Source: an uncultured Bacilli bacterium (GTDB taxonomy: Bacteria; Bacillota_I; Bacilli_A; RF39; UBA660). From it: DNA of 14,854 nt. The DNA is taken from NCBI GenBank assembly GCA_934098445.1, contig CAKOOW010000027.1, forward strand, positions 1 through 14,854, written 5' to 3'. Within the stretch, counting starts at the first letter, position 1, and each line of letters opens with the position of its first letter. Below, one piece after another: positions 7,442 to 13,366 of the stretch. Both the position numbers and the translations under genes were made by a program. The notes beneath the pieces were generated by a model. It had not been told where the DNA came from. It was given only the letters and a program-made list of their open reading frames with translations, and did no database searches.

Positions 7442-7543
7442 GACTTTTTCGTAATCAGGGTCTGACTTTTTCGTAATCAAGTCTCAACTTTTTCGTAATC
7501 AAGTTTCGACTTTTTCGTAATCAAGTTTCGACTTTTTCGTAAT
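7442..7543 (+). repeat. Five tandem 22-nt repeats (array B)
   Basis: Units begin at 7442, 7464, 7486, 7508 and 7530. The 12-base core ACTTTTTCGTAA is followed by T in all five copies, and units 3-5 are nearly identical; the last is cut after 14 bases. The 22-nt period is about two helical turns, which suits cooperative protein binding on one face. Multiple short direct repeats are also a known feature of IS21-family element ends, but no transposase is present. In reverse complement the core resembles array A before the radical SAM gene. Confidence 0.75.
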
Positions 7544-7957
7544 GACAGTAAAAAACTAGTTGTTTTCACATAATCAGTCTAAAGAAATAATGATTAATAT
7601 GAATAAGATTTATATACTGATGTTGTTAAAGAAATGTTAAATTTTCATATAGATAAGGAAGATGAGTAGTAAGTATTTATCTTTCTTTTGTTTTATTGGT
7701 TTTGCCGAGAAGATAGTCTAAAGAGTAAGGTTAATACTTGTGATTGGAATGCCCATTGTAAGGTTAATTTAGAGACTTTAAATGGGAGTGTGTTAGAAAA
7801 TAAGTTTATTAAATTTTCAATAAATGATAGTAATCCACAGGTTATCAACAGGTATAAAGAGACTGATACATTTTTAAAAGATGGAAAAATTTTTAAGAAA
7901 ATTTCCAAAAAATGTAATTGTCGCTTTTTAGGCGACCACTTTAGAAAATTAATGTGC
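7544..7957. other. Gene-poor region between uvrA and lgt
   Basis: Apart from the tandem array before it, this part of the 687-nt gap has no recognisable gene. A 92-codon frame at 7688-7966 has only a TTG start, no ribosome binding site and no family resemblance; it could be a decayed gene but I cannot support it. Visible small structures are a GC-rich hairpin GTCGC (7920-7924) / GCGAC (7932-7936), an A/T-rich GGAAA / TTTCC hairpin near 7883-7906, and two DnaA-box-like 9-mers. Confidence 0.5.
7831..7850 (+). promoter_or_regulatory. Two DnaA-box-like 9-mers in direct repeat
   Basis: TAATCCACA (7831-7839) and TTATCAACA (7842-7850) each differ by one base from the DnaA box TTATCCACA and lie 11 bp apart, about one helical turn. 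Two near-matches in AT-rich DNA can occur by chance, and no replication genes are near. Confidence 0.25.
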
Positions 7958-7963
7958 TATACT
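7955..7963 (+). promoter_or_regulatory. Possible upstream lgt promoter (extended -10)
   Basis: TGCTATACT is a good extended -10 (TG at 7955-7956, TATACT at 7958-7963), but no -35 is visible at the right distance. It would give a leader of about 70 nt to lgt. Confidence 0.35.
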
Positions 7964-8007
7964 TAAATCGCCTTGGAAAAATGTTTCTAGTAAAACGGAT
8001 ATGTTTT

Positions 8008-8016
8008 TGATATAAT
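8008..8016 (+). promoter_or_regulatory. lgt-trxB promoter (perfect extended -10)
   Basis: TGATATAAT combines a TG extension with a consensus -10 (8011-8016) and no clear -35. Transcription would begin near 8023, about 19 nt before the lgt ATG and just ahead of the AGAGG ribosome binding site. Confidence 0.6.
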
Positions 8017-8041
8017 CAAGGAGAAGAAAAGAGGAATAAAG

Positions 8042-8854
8042 ATGAATCCAGTACTTTTTACAATTGGAAATTTTGAAATAAGATGGTATTCGGTATTAAT
8101 TTTATTGGGAGTAATACTTGGCTATGTGATTGCTGAAAAAGAAGCTAAGAGATTAAAATTTAATACGGACTTTCTTTTTAATATGTTTTTCTATGCGCTT
8201 ATATTTGGAATAATCGGGGCGCGACTTTACTATGTTATTTTTAATTGGAGTGTTTATGCTAGTAATCCAATTTCGGCATTATACATTTGGGAAGGCGGAC
8301 TTGCTATTCATGGTGGCTTAATTGCTGGTTTAATTACGATGGGTTTGTATTGTAAGAAATACGATGTTTCTTTAGCAAGAGTTTTAGATTTTGTTTGCCC
8401 TTCTTTATTATTAGCTCAAGCAATTGGGCGTTGGGGAAACTTCTTTAATGGGGAAGCTCATGGTCCGGCGACTACTCTTTTAGCGTTACAGAGGAAATTT
8501 ATTCCACAATTTATCATTAATGGAATGAATATTAATGGTGTTTATTATGAACCAACGTTCTTATATGAATCAGAATGGTGTATATTAGGGTTTATAATTA
8601 TGCTTATAATTAGGAAAAGTAAGAAAACTAAAATTGGAACTTTAAGTGCTACTTATTTAATGTGGTATGGGATTGGTCGTTTCTTTATTGAAGGTAAACG
8701 TACTGATTCTTTGATGTTTGGTAGTTTTAAAGTGGCTCAAATTGTTTCGGCTTTGATGTTTATAATTGGACTTTTCTGGCTAATGATTAATAGTCGTAAA
8801 GACAAAAACGAATCTTTATATAATAAAGAAGAAGAAAAAGACATTAGATTTTAG
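8042..8854 (+). CDS. lgt: Prolipoprotein diacylglyceryl transferase
   Basis: The 270-residue polytopic membrane protein moves diacylglyceryl from phosphatidylglycerol to the lipobox cysteine of prelipoproteins, the first step of lipoprotein maturation. The family signature GRWGNFFNGEAHG lies at 129-141, with R130 in the place of the essential E. coli R143. AIHGG gives H90, matching H103, and GRFFIEGKRTD near residue 212 holds the arginine matching R239. About seven hydrophobic segments are visible, and the tail after residue 250 is charged and cytosolic. ATG 8042 follows AGAGG at good spacing. trxB follows after 10 nt, so the two share a transcript. Its presence implies that the cell exports lipoproteins and has a membrane of ordinary phospholipids. 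Confidence 0.97.
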   Translation: MNPVLFTIGNFEIRWYSVLILLGVILGYVIAEKEAKRLKFNTDFLFNMFFYALIFGIIGARLYYVIFNWSVYASNPISALYIWEGGLAIHGGLIAGLITMGLYCKKYDVSLARVLDFVCPSLLLAQAIGRWGNFFNGEAHGPATTLLALQRKFIPQFIINGMNINGVYYEPTFLYESEWCILGFIIMLIIRKSKKTKIGTLSATYLMWYGIGRFFIEGKRTDSLMFGSFKVAQIVSALMFIIGLFWLMINSRKDKNESLYNKEEEKDIRF

Positions 8855-8864
8855 GTGATTTTGG

Positions 8865-9755
8865 ATGTATGATTTAATAATAGTAGGTTTAGGTCCAGCT
8901 GGGGTTTGTGCGGCTATCTATGCTAAAAGAAGTGGATTAAAAGTATTATGCTTAGAAAAAAATATGCCAGGGGGGATTATTAATTATATTGATAGAATTG
9001 ATAATTATCCGGGAATGTATGGTATTAGTGGTACTGATTTTTCTTATAAACTTTATGAACATTTAAATAGTTTAGAAATAGAGTATAAATTAGATGGAGT
9101 ATTAAGTATAGAAAAGAAGAATGAAGTTTTTGAGATTAAGGGGGAAAAAGAAGATTATCAAACGAAGAAAATAATTATTGCTAGTGGGCGTAAGGCTAAG
9201 AAACTAGGCTTAGTTAATGAAGAAAAATTTTTAGGAAGAGGTCTTAGTTACTGTGCGGTTTGTGATGGGGCTTTCTTTAAGAATCAAACAATAGCGGTAG
9301 TGGGTTCTGGTCGTTCGGCGGTTCAGGAGACAATGTATTTAGCTAAATTTGCATATAAAATATATATGATAGTTAGAAAAGACTCTTTACACGTAGAAAA
9401 AGAGCTTGAGAATAAGTTGAAACTATATAAAAATGTGGAAATTATTTATAATACAAAGGTAACAAAGTTAAATGGTAATGAGAAATTAGAGAGTGTAATT
9501 TTAAATGATAAGGAAGAATTAAAGGTAACCGGTTTATTTATTTATATCGGTTATGAACCTAATATATCTTATTTAAAGAACTTTGATATCTTTGACAATA
9601 ATGGCTATATTATTGTTGATAAAAATTATGAAACTAAAGTTAATGGTTTATATGCTGTTGGTGATAGTATTAAAAGGGAATATTATCAGATAATAATGGC
9701 AATGGCTAGTGGTGCCGAAGCAGCCTTGAATGTTACAACATCTTTAAAAAATTAA
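8865..9755 (+). CDS. trxB: Thioredoxin reductase-like flavoprotein
   Basis: The 296-residue protein has the FAD-binding GLGPAG at 8-13, the redox-active pair C130-A-V-C133-D-G, a second nucleotide-binding GSGRSA at 147-152 and AVGDS near residue 265 for FAD. It should pass electrons through FAD to a thioredoxin or related disulfide protein in the cytoplasm. The usual NADPH 2'-phosphate motif HRRxxxR is replaced by VRKDSLH (170-176), so NADPH preference is uncertain; NADH or another donor is possible. Its ribosome binding site AGGTGAT overlaps the lgt stop codon, showing coupling. The family could also include related ferredoxin- or NADH-linked disulfide reductases, hence less certainty on the symbol than on the fold. 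Confidence 0.88.
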   Translation: MYDLIIVGLGPAGVCAAIYAKRSGLKVLCLEKNMPGGIINYIDRIDNYPGMYGISGTDFSYKLYEHLNSLEIEYKLDGVLSIEKKNEVFEIKGEKEDYQTKKIIIASGRKAKKLGLVNEEKFLGRGLSYCAVCDGAFFKNQTIAVVGSGRSAVQETMYLAKFAYKIYMIVRKDSLHVEKELENKLKLYKNVEIIYNTKVTKLNGNEKLESVILNDKEELKVTGLFIYIGYEPNISYLKNFDIFDNNGYIIVDKNYETKVNGLYAVGDSIKREYYQIIMAMASGAEAALNVTTSLKN

Positions 9756-9778
9756 AATTAAAAATTTATGAAAATGGT

Positions 9779-9807
9779 TTTACTTTTAAAAAAATATGTG
9801 GTAATAT
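9779..9807 (+). promoter_or_regulatory. Promoter of the mrnC-rlmB-sigH operon
   Basis: TTTACT -35 (9779-9784), 17-bp spacer, TAATAT -10 (9802-9807) with a TG extension (9799-9800). The start would fall near 9814, only about 11 nt before the mrnC ATG. Confidence 0.5.
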
Positions 9808-9824
9808 TTGGGGCGTGATGTGAA

Positions 9825-10196
9825 ATGAAAAGTCCTTTAATCTATGCTTATCTTGGCGATTGTATTTATGAGTTTTATGTAAGAAGATTTTTGATAAGTA
9901 AAAATATTTGTAAATTAAAAGAGCTTCAAAAAGAAAGTCTTAAATATGTAAGTGCGGTTAGTCAGCGGAAAATCTATGAAAAATTAAGTGAATTTGGCTT
10001 TTTAACCTCAGAAGAGGAAGAGATTATTAAATGGGGCAGAAATGCTCACGGTAGTAAGGCTAAACATGCGGATATTGTAACCTATCGGCTTGCTACTGGG
10101 TTTGAATGTTTGTTTGGATATTTATATTATAATGAAAAAGAAAGTCGAATTAAGGAAATTATGGAGGAAGTTTTTAAGTATGAAAGTTTATGGTAA
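9825..10196 (+). CDS. mrnC: Mini-ribonuclease III
   Basis: The 123-residue protein is an RNase III catalytic domain without a double-stranded RNA-binding domain, slightly shorter than usual for MrnC. It has YLGDCIYEFYVR near the N-terminus (D12 and E16 of the catalytic signature), SQRKIYEKL, RNAHGSKAKHADIVTYRLAT and GFECLFGYLYY, where the last supplies a further acidic residue. In Bacillus MrnC trims the ends of precursor 23S rRNA. rlmB, the next gene, modifies the same rRNA and overlaps mrnC by 17 nt. The ribosome binding site is a poor GGGGCGTGATG, set very near the predicted mRNA end. The usual upstream neighbour cysS is absent. Confidence 0.93.
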   Translation: MKSPLIYAYLGDCIYEFYVRRFLISKNICKLKELQKESLKYVSAVSQRKIYEKLSEFGFLTSEEEEIIKWGRNAHGSKAKHADIVTYRLATGFECLFGYLYYNEKESRIKEIMEEVFKYESLW

Positions 10197-10863
10197 AAAT
10201 GTTTTAAATGAAGTTTTATCTAATCCTAAAAAAGTAAAAAAGCTTTATATTACTAGTAATATGAAAGATGAGCGTATTATGAAGTCAATTAGAGAGAATA
10301 AGATTCAATTTGAATCGGTTTCTAAAGAGGCAATGGATAGAATGGTTAAGGGCAATCATCAGGGAATAATGGCTATTATTGATGATTATACTTATACTGA
10401 TTACAAAACGATGTATAATGATTCTTTAGTGGTTGTTTTAGATCATTTAGAAGATCCTCATAATTTTGGGGCGATTATTCGTACTTGTGAAGCAGCTGGC
10501 GTTAAATCTATAATTATCCCTAAAGATCGTAGCGTTGATATTAATGAGACAGTTATGAAGACTTCAACGGGAGCTTTAGAATATGTTAAAGTTGCTAGAG
10601 TTAATAATTTAGTCAAAGTTATGAATGATTTTAAAGATAATGGTTTCTTTGTTTATGGGGCTGAAGCTGATGGCGTTTCTAGTAAGACTTGTGATTATAG
10701 TGATAAGGTTTTATTAATAGTTGGTAGTGAAGGCAATGGTTTATCAAGATTAGTTAGAGAAAATTGTGACGAGATTGTTTCCTTACCTATGAAAGGACAT
10801 GTCAATAGTTTAAATGCATCGGTGGCAGCGGCTATTCTTATTTATGACATTGTATTTCGTTAA
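10180..10863 (+). CDS. rlmB: 23S rRNA 2'-O-ribose methyltransferase, TrmH/SpoU family
   Basis: The 227-residue protein opens with MKVYGKNVLNEVL, the RlmB-type substrate-binding N-terminus, with NHQG at 59-62. The SpoU knotted domain follows: NFGAIIRTCEAAG (N95, R101), GSEGNGLS, and LPMKGHVNSLNASVAAA from residue 202 (N209 and N212 in the SAM-binding knot). By position it is probably the enzyme acting on the 23S P-loop guanosine; a paralogue acting on another RNA is possible. I chose ATG 10180, preceded by GGAGG inside mrnC, over the in-frame ATG at 10090, whose extra 30 residues are mrnC read in another frame. The TAA overlaps the sigH ATG (TAATG). Confidence 0.93.
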   Translation: MKVYGKNVLNEVLSNPKKVKKLYITSNMKDERIMKSIRENKIQFESVSKEAMDRMVKGNHQGIMAIIDDYTYTDYKTMYNDSLVVVLDHLEDPHNFGAIIRTCEAAGVKSIIIPKDRSVDINETVMKTSTGALEYVKVARVNNLVKVMNDFKDNGFFVYGAEADGVSSKTCDYSDKVLLIVGSEGNGLSRLVRENCDEIVSLPMKGHVNSLNASVAAAILIYDIVFR

Positions 10864-11501
10864 TGAAAAGTAATTATAATGAATATGAAGTTACAAATGA
10901 CAATGAATTATTATATTTATTAGGAGAAGAAAATGAAGATGCTAAAGATATTTTGTATGAGAAGTATCATTATATCATTGCACTGATAGTAAAAAAATAT
11001 GTTCCTTATTGTCATAAGTTAGGACTAGAGTATAAAGATTTTTATCAAGAAGCTTTGTTGGGGTTTGCTGATGCTTTAGCAAAATATGATGAAGCTAAGA
11101 ACACTGGTTTACCAACTTTTATAACAATGTGCGTTGAAAGAAGAATTAGAGATGTTTTAAAAAAAGGTGGTACGCAGAAAAGTAAAATTATTAAAGATTC
11201 ATTATCAATTGATTATATTTATGATGATAAATATAAGATGTCTTTACAAGAATTGATTGGTGATGATAATAAAAATAATCCTTTGAATAATATTACTTCT
11301 AGAGAAAATATTGAAAATGTTACAACTCAATGTCTTAATATACTGACACCTAGTGAAGGGGAAGTATTTCAACTTTTGATTTATGGCTATACTAAGCCAG
11401 AAGTAGCATCAATTTTAAAAATGAGTTTAAGTAATGTTAGTAATACTGTTCAGCGAATTAGAAGAAAATGTAAAGATATATTAAAAAAAGGGTTATACTA
11501 G
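10863..11501 (+). CDS. sigH: Sigma-70 family RNA polymerase sigma factor, SigH-like
   Basis: The 212-residue protein has a region 2 at about 25-100 (ILYEKYHYIIALIV, YKDFYQEALLGFADALAKYD and the DNA-contacting FITMCVERRIRDVLKK) and a region 4 at about 155-205 (LTPSEGEVFQLLIYGYTK, then EVASILKMSLSNVSNTVQRI with its helix-turn-helix). Length and position between rlmB and secE match SigH of Bacillus, which drives stationary-phase and, where present, sporulation or competence genes. What this organism uses it for is not shown; in a lineage without sporulation it may control competence or envelope genes. The start overlaps the rlmB stop by one base. The gene between them in Bacillus (rae1/yacP) is missing. 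Confidence 0.85.
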   Translation: MKSNYNEYEVTNDNELLYLLGEENEDAKDILYEKYHYIIALIVKKYVPYCHKLGLEYKDFYQEALLGFADALAKYDEAKNTGLPTFITMCVERRIRDVLKKGGTQKSKIIKDSLSIDYIYDDKYKMSLQELIGDDNKNNPLNNITSRENIENVTTQCLNILTPSEGEVFQLLIYGYTKPEVASILKMSLSNVSNTVQRIRRKCKDILKKGLY

Positions 11502-11506
11502 GATTT

Positions 11507-11606
11507 AACGCCAATTATAAGTGAAAAAGTTAATGGAAAGTACTTGCATTTTTACATTGTTTATAGTATATTTTAACTGTGGTGCGCTGATTGGCGTTTT
11601 TATTTT
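11507..11606 (+). terminator. Long-range inverted repeat, possible terminator after sigH
   Basis: AACGCCAAT (11507-11515) and ATTGGCGTT (11590-11598) are perfect complements, and the right arm runs into TTTTATTTT. A second pair, AGTTAA (11528-11533) / TTAACT (11573-11578), nests inside. Only transcripts reading in from sigH contain both outer arms; those from the promoter within the loop start after the left arm. Confidence 0.45.
11544..11572 (+). promoter_or_regulatory. secE-nusG promoter
   Basis: TTGCAT -35 (11544-11549), 17-bp spacer and TATATT -10 (11567-11572). The start near 11579 would give a leader of about 170 nt. The promoter lies inside the loop of the inverted repeat that follows sigH. 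Confidence 0.6.
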
Positions 11607-11624
11607 AGAAATTTATATTAAATC

Positions 11625-11737
11625 TATAACTTAAAGTTATATTTGAAAATAAATTTCAAGTAAAAAATCTGATCAGTTGACAATAAATTATCAGATAAAG
11701 GAAGAAAGAATTTTTACTATTTGAGTAATAAATAGTA
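11625..11737 (+). other. Hairpin-rich secE leader
   Basis: Four successive perfect inverted repeats fill the leader: TATAACTT/AAGTTATA (11625-11641), TTGAAA/TTTCAA (11643-11659, 5-nt loop between arms), ATCTGAT/ATCAGAT (11667-11673 with 11690-11696) and TACTATTT/AAATAGTA (11715-11722 with 11730-11737). The last ends just before the GAGG ribosome binding site (11739-11742). No T-run follows any of them, so they are not terminators. rpmG, commonly here, is absent. Confidence 0.45.
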
Positions 11738-11749
11738 TGAGGTTAAGTT

Positions 11750-11947
11750 ATGACAAAAAAAGAAAAGAAAACAAATAAAGATTCATATTTAAGTGCTGTA
11801 AAATTTGAATTGAAGAAAGTTAGTTGGCCAAAAATTAAGGATATTCTTAAGTATACTTGTGCAACTATAGTGTTTTGCTTAGTATTGGCAGGTTATTTTT
11901 CTCTTTTAAATTTAATTTTATCATTAATTAAGGGGGCATTAGTTTAA
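11750..11947 (+). CDS. secE: Preprotein translocase subunit SecE
   Basis: The 65-residue protein has a charged, lysine-rich N-terminus, the conserved amphipathic stretch VKFELKKVSWPKIKDILKYT and one membrane helix at about residues 38-60. It is the short single-span form typical of Gram-positive bacteria. SecE clamps SecY in the translocon. It has a GAGG ribosome binding site 8 nt before ATG. Its TAA overlaps the nusG ATG by one base (TAATG), and an AGGGGG site for nusG lies in its last codons, so nusG translation is coupled. Confidence 0.95.
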   Translation: MTKKEKKTNKDSYLSAVKFELKKVSWPKIKDILKYTCATIVFCLVLAGYFSLLNLILSLIKGALV

Positions 11948-12483
11948 TGGAAAAAGAATGGTATGTTGTTAACACTTATAGTGGACATGAATATAAAGTA
12001 AAAGAAAAATTAGAATCTAAAATAGAATCAATGGGTTTACAAGATAATATCTTTAGAATTGTTATTCCCGAGACTACAGAAGTTGAAGTAAAAAATGGGG
12101 TAAAAAAAGAAAAACAAAAGAAGATGTTTCCTGGTTATATTTTAGTGGAAATGAAGATGTCTGATGAGTCTTGGTACATCGTTAGAAATACTCCAGGTGT
12201 AACTGGGTTCATTGGTTCCAGTGGTAAGGGGGCTAAACCAACTCCTTTGTTGCCTCAAGAAATTGACCGTATATTAGCGGATATGGGAATGTCAAGAATT
12301 GATGCTACATCAGAACTTGCGGTTGGGGATAAAGTTAATATTGTTGACGGTCCGTTTAAGGGTATGATGGGTAGTGTAGATACCATCGACTTAGAAAATA
12401 ATCGTTTAAATGTTTTGATTGATTTATTCGGTCAAGAAACTCCTGTTGAAGTTGAACTTAACCAAGTAAGCAAAATTAGTTAG
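11947..12483 (+). CDS. nusG: Transcription antitermination/termination factor NusG
   Basis: The 178-residue protein has the NGN domain from residue 1 (EKEWYVVNTYSGHEYKVKEK, KKMFPGYILVEM and WYIVRNTPGVTGFIG) and a C-terminal KOW domain (VGDKVNIVDGPFKGMMGSVD onwards). NusG binds RNA polymerase, affects pausing, and links transcription to ribosomes or Rho. The length is usual for Firmicutes. It is co-transcribed with secE and ends at a clear intrinsic terminator six bases past its stop, which separates it from the rplK operon. Confidence 0.97.
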   Translation: MEKEWYVVNTYSGHEYKVKEKLESKIESMGLQDNIFRIVIPETTEVEVKNGVKKEKQKKMFPGYILVEMKMSDESWYIVRNTPGVTGFIGSSGKGAKPTPLLPQEIDRILADMGMSRIDATSELAVGDKVNIVDGPFKGMMGSVDTIDLENNRLNVLIDLFGQETPVEVELNQVSKIS

Positions 12484-12488
12484 AATTA

Positions 12489-12514
12489 GGATAACCTTTT
12501 GGTTGTTCTTTTTT
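12489..12514 (+). terminator. nusG intrinsic terminator
   Basis: GGATAACC (12489-12496), TTTT loop, GGTTGTTC (12501-12508) form an 8-pair stem with two G-T wobbles, followed by TTTTTT. It starts right after the nusG stop. Confidence 0.8.
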
Positions 12515-12617
12515 AATATTAAGTAATAAAGTTTTATAATACCGAGTGGCGATTAGTTTATTATTCTTAGTATTAAAATTAGAAGGGGATTTTTAGCAAA
12601 AATTGATGATTTTGTGC

Positions 12618-12646
12618 TTGATTTTTTCTAATTACTATGGTAGTAT
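12618..12646 (+). promoter_or_regulatory. rplK-rplA promoter
   Basis: TTGATT -35 (12618-12623), 17-bp spacer and TAGTAT -10 (12641-12646) preceded by TGG, an extended -10. The start would be near 12653, giving a leader of about 114 nt. It is the best-formed promoter of the right part of the window. Confidence 0.65.
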
Positions 12647-12655
12647 CATTATCGA

Positions 12656-12694
12656 TTACATATATTACAAATTCATTATTGAATTAATATGTAA
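12656..12694 (+). promoter_or_regulatory. Hairpin at the 5' end of the rplK leader
   Basis: TTACATAT (12656-12663) pairs perfectly with ATATGTAA (12687-12694). Inside, AATTCA (12670-12675) pairs with TGAATT (12680-12685) around a TTAT loop. The structure would sit at the very 5' end of the mRNA and could shield it from nucleases. Confidence 0.45.
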
Positions 12695-12700
12695 GGCATC

Positions 12701-12734
12701 AAGTGGAGGGGAGTGCGGAATGCCCATACCACTT
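12701..12734 (+). promoter_or_regulatory. Putative ribosomal protein L1 operator in the rplK leader
   Basis: AAGTGG (12701-12706) pairs with CCACTT (12729-12734). The stem is interrupted by AGGGG on the left and ATA on the right, with CCC available to pair with the G run. GTGGAGG...ATACCAC resembles the L1-binding site of 23S rRNA (GUGGGAGG...AUACCAC). L1 is known to repress the rplK-rplA operon by binding such a mimic. The element ends 18 nt before the ribosome binding site. Confidence 0.55.
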
Positions 12735-12766
12735 ACGCGTCAAATATTTTATAGGAGGTGTTTTTC

Positions 12767-13366
12767 GTGGCAAAAGAAATCGTAAAAAGAATTAAATTAC
12801 AAATTCCAGCCGGTAAAGCAACACCAGCTCCTCCAGTAGGTACTGTGTTAGGACCAGCAGGAATCAATTTACAAGATTTTTGTTCAAAGTTTAATGATGC
12901 ATCAAGAGATAAAATGGGAGATGTTCTTCCATGTGTTATCACTATCTATGATGATAGATCATTTGATTTTGTTCTAAAAACTCCACCAGCTCCATTCTTA
13001 ATTAAGAAAGCTGCTAAGATTCAAAAAGGTAGTACAAAGGGTGCTAATGAAGTAGTTGCAACTTTAACTGTTGATCAATTAAAGGAAATTGCTGAAACTA
13101 AGTTACCTGATTTAAACTGCTATACTTTAGAAGCTGCTATGAATATCGTTGAAGGTACTGCTCGTAATATGGGCGTTGCTATTAAAGGCTTAAATGATAA
13201 AGAACTAGCTGAACAAGGAAAAGAAGCTGCTTTAGAAGAAGCTGAAGCTGCAAAGCGTGAAGCTGAATTAGAGGCTGCTGAAGAAGCTAATAAGAATGCA
13301 ACTATGAGTGAAGTTGAAGTAATTAACGATAAAGCAAAAGAATCTGAAGAATCAGAAGAAAAGTAA
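12767..13366 (+). CDS. rplK: Ribosomal protein L11 with acidic C-terminal extension
   Basis: Residues 1-141 form a complete L11: KEIVKRIKLQIPAGKATPAP and PVGTVLGPAGIN in the N-terminal domain, PPAPFLIKKAAK, then the RNA-binding C-terminal domain ending GTARNMGVAIKG. L11 binds the GTPase-associated centre of 23S rRNA and contacts L10 and the factors. Another 58 residues follow, rich in Glu, Ala and Lys (18 Glu), predicted as one acidic helix or disordered tail; usual L11 stops near 141. Start GTG 12767 follows a perfect AGGAGGTG (12753-12760) and gives the family N-terminus. An in-frame GTG at 12758 lies within that binding site and is not used. First gene of the rplK-rplA unit. Confidence 0.96.
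   Translation: MAKEIVKRIKLQIPAGKATPAPPVGTVLGPAGINLQDFCSKFNDASRDKMGDVLPCVITIYDDRSFDFVLKTPPAPFLIKKAAKIQKGSTKGANEVVATLTVDQLKEIAETKLPDLNCYTLEAAMNIVEGTARNMGVAIKGLNDKELAEQGKEAALEEAEAAKREAELEAAEEANKNATMSEVEVINDKAKESEESEEK

Noticed and set aside
7442..7543. CRISPR array
   Set aside because: Repeats follow each other at 22 nt without unique spacers, and no cas genes are present.
7693..7908. Minus-strand 71-codon frame in the same gap
   Set aside because: No ribosome binding site or promoter; hydrophobic composition is what AT-rich noncoding DNA gives in this direction.
7688..7966. 92-codon frame between uvrA and lgt
   Set aside because: Only a TTG start, no ribosome binding site, odd Cys/Asn composition, and it runs over a hairpin and a promoter element; at most a decayed gene.
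10090..10179. Longer start for rlmB
   Set aside because: The extra 30 residues are mrnC in another frame and do not belong to the RlmB family; GGAGG precedes ATG 10180.
11677..11705. TTGACA as -35 of a second secE promoter
   Set aside because: The hexamer is perfect, but no -10 lies 15-19 bases downstream and it falls in the loop of a hairpin.
12535..12540. TATAAT after the nusG terminator as a promoter for a small RNA
   Set aside because: The -35 is poor (TTTAAT at best), and no structured RNA or terminator follows before the rplK promoter.
12603..12785. 60-codon frame before rplK
   Set aside because: It covers the rplK promoter and leader and ends within the rplK start; no family features.
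12733..12942. Minus-strand 69-codon frame over the start of rplK
   Set aside because: It is the antisense of well-conserved L11 codons.
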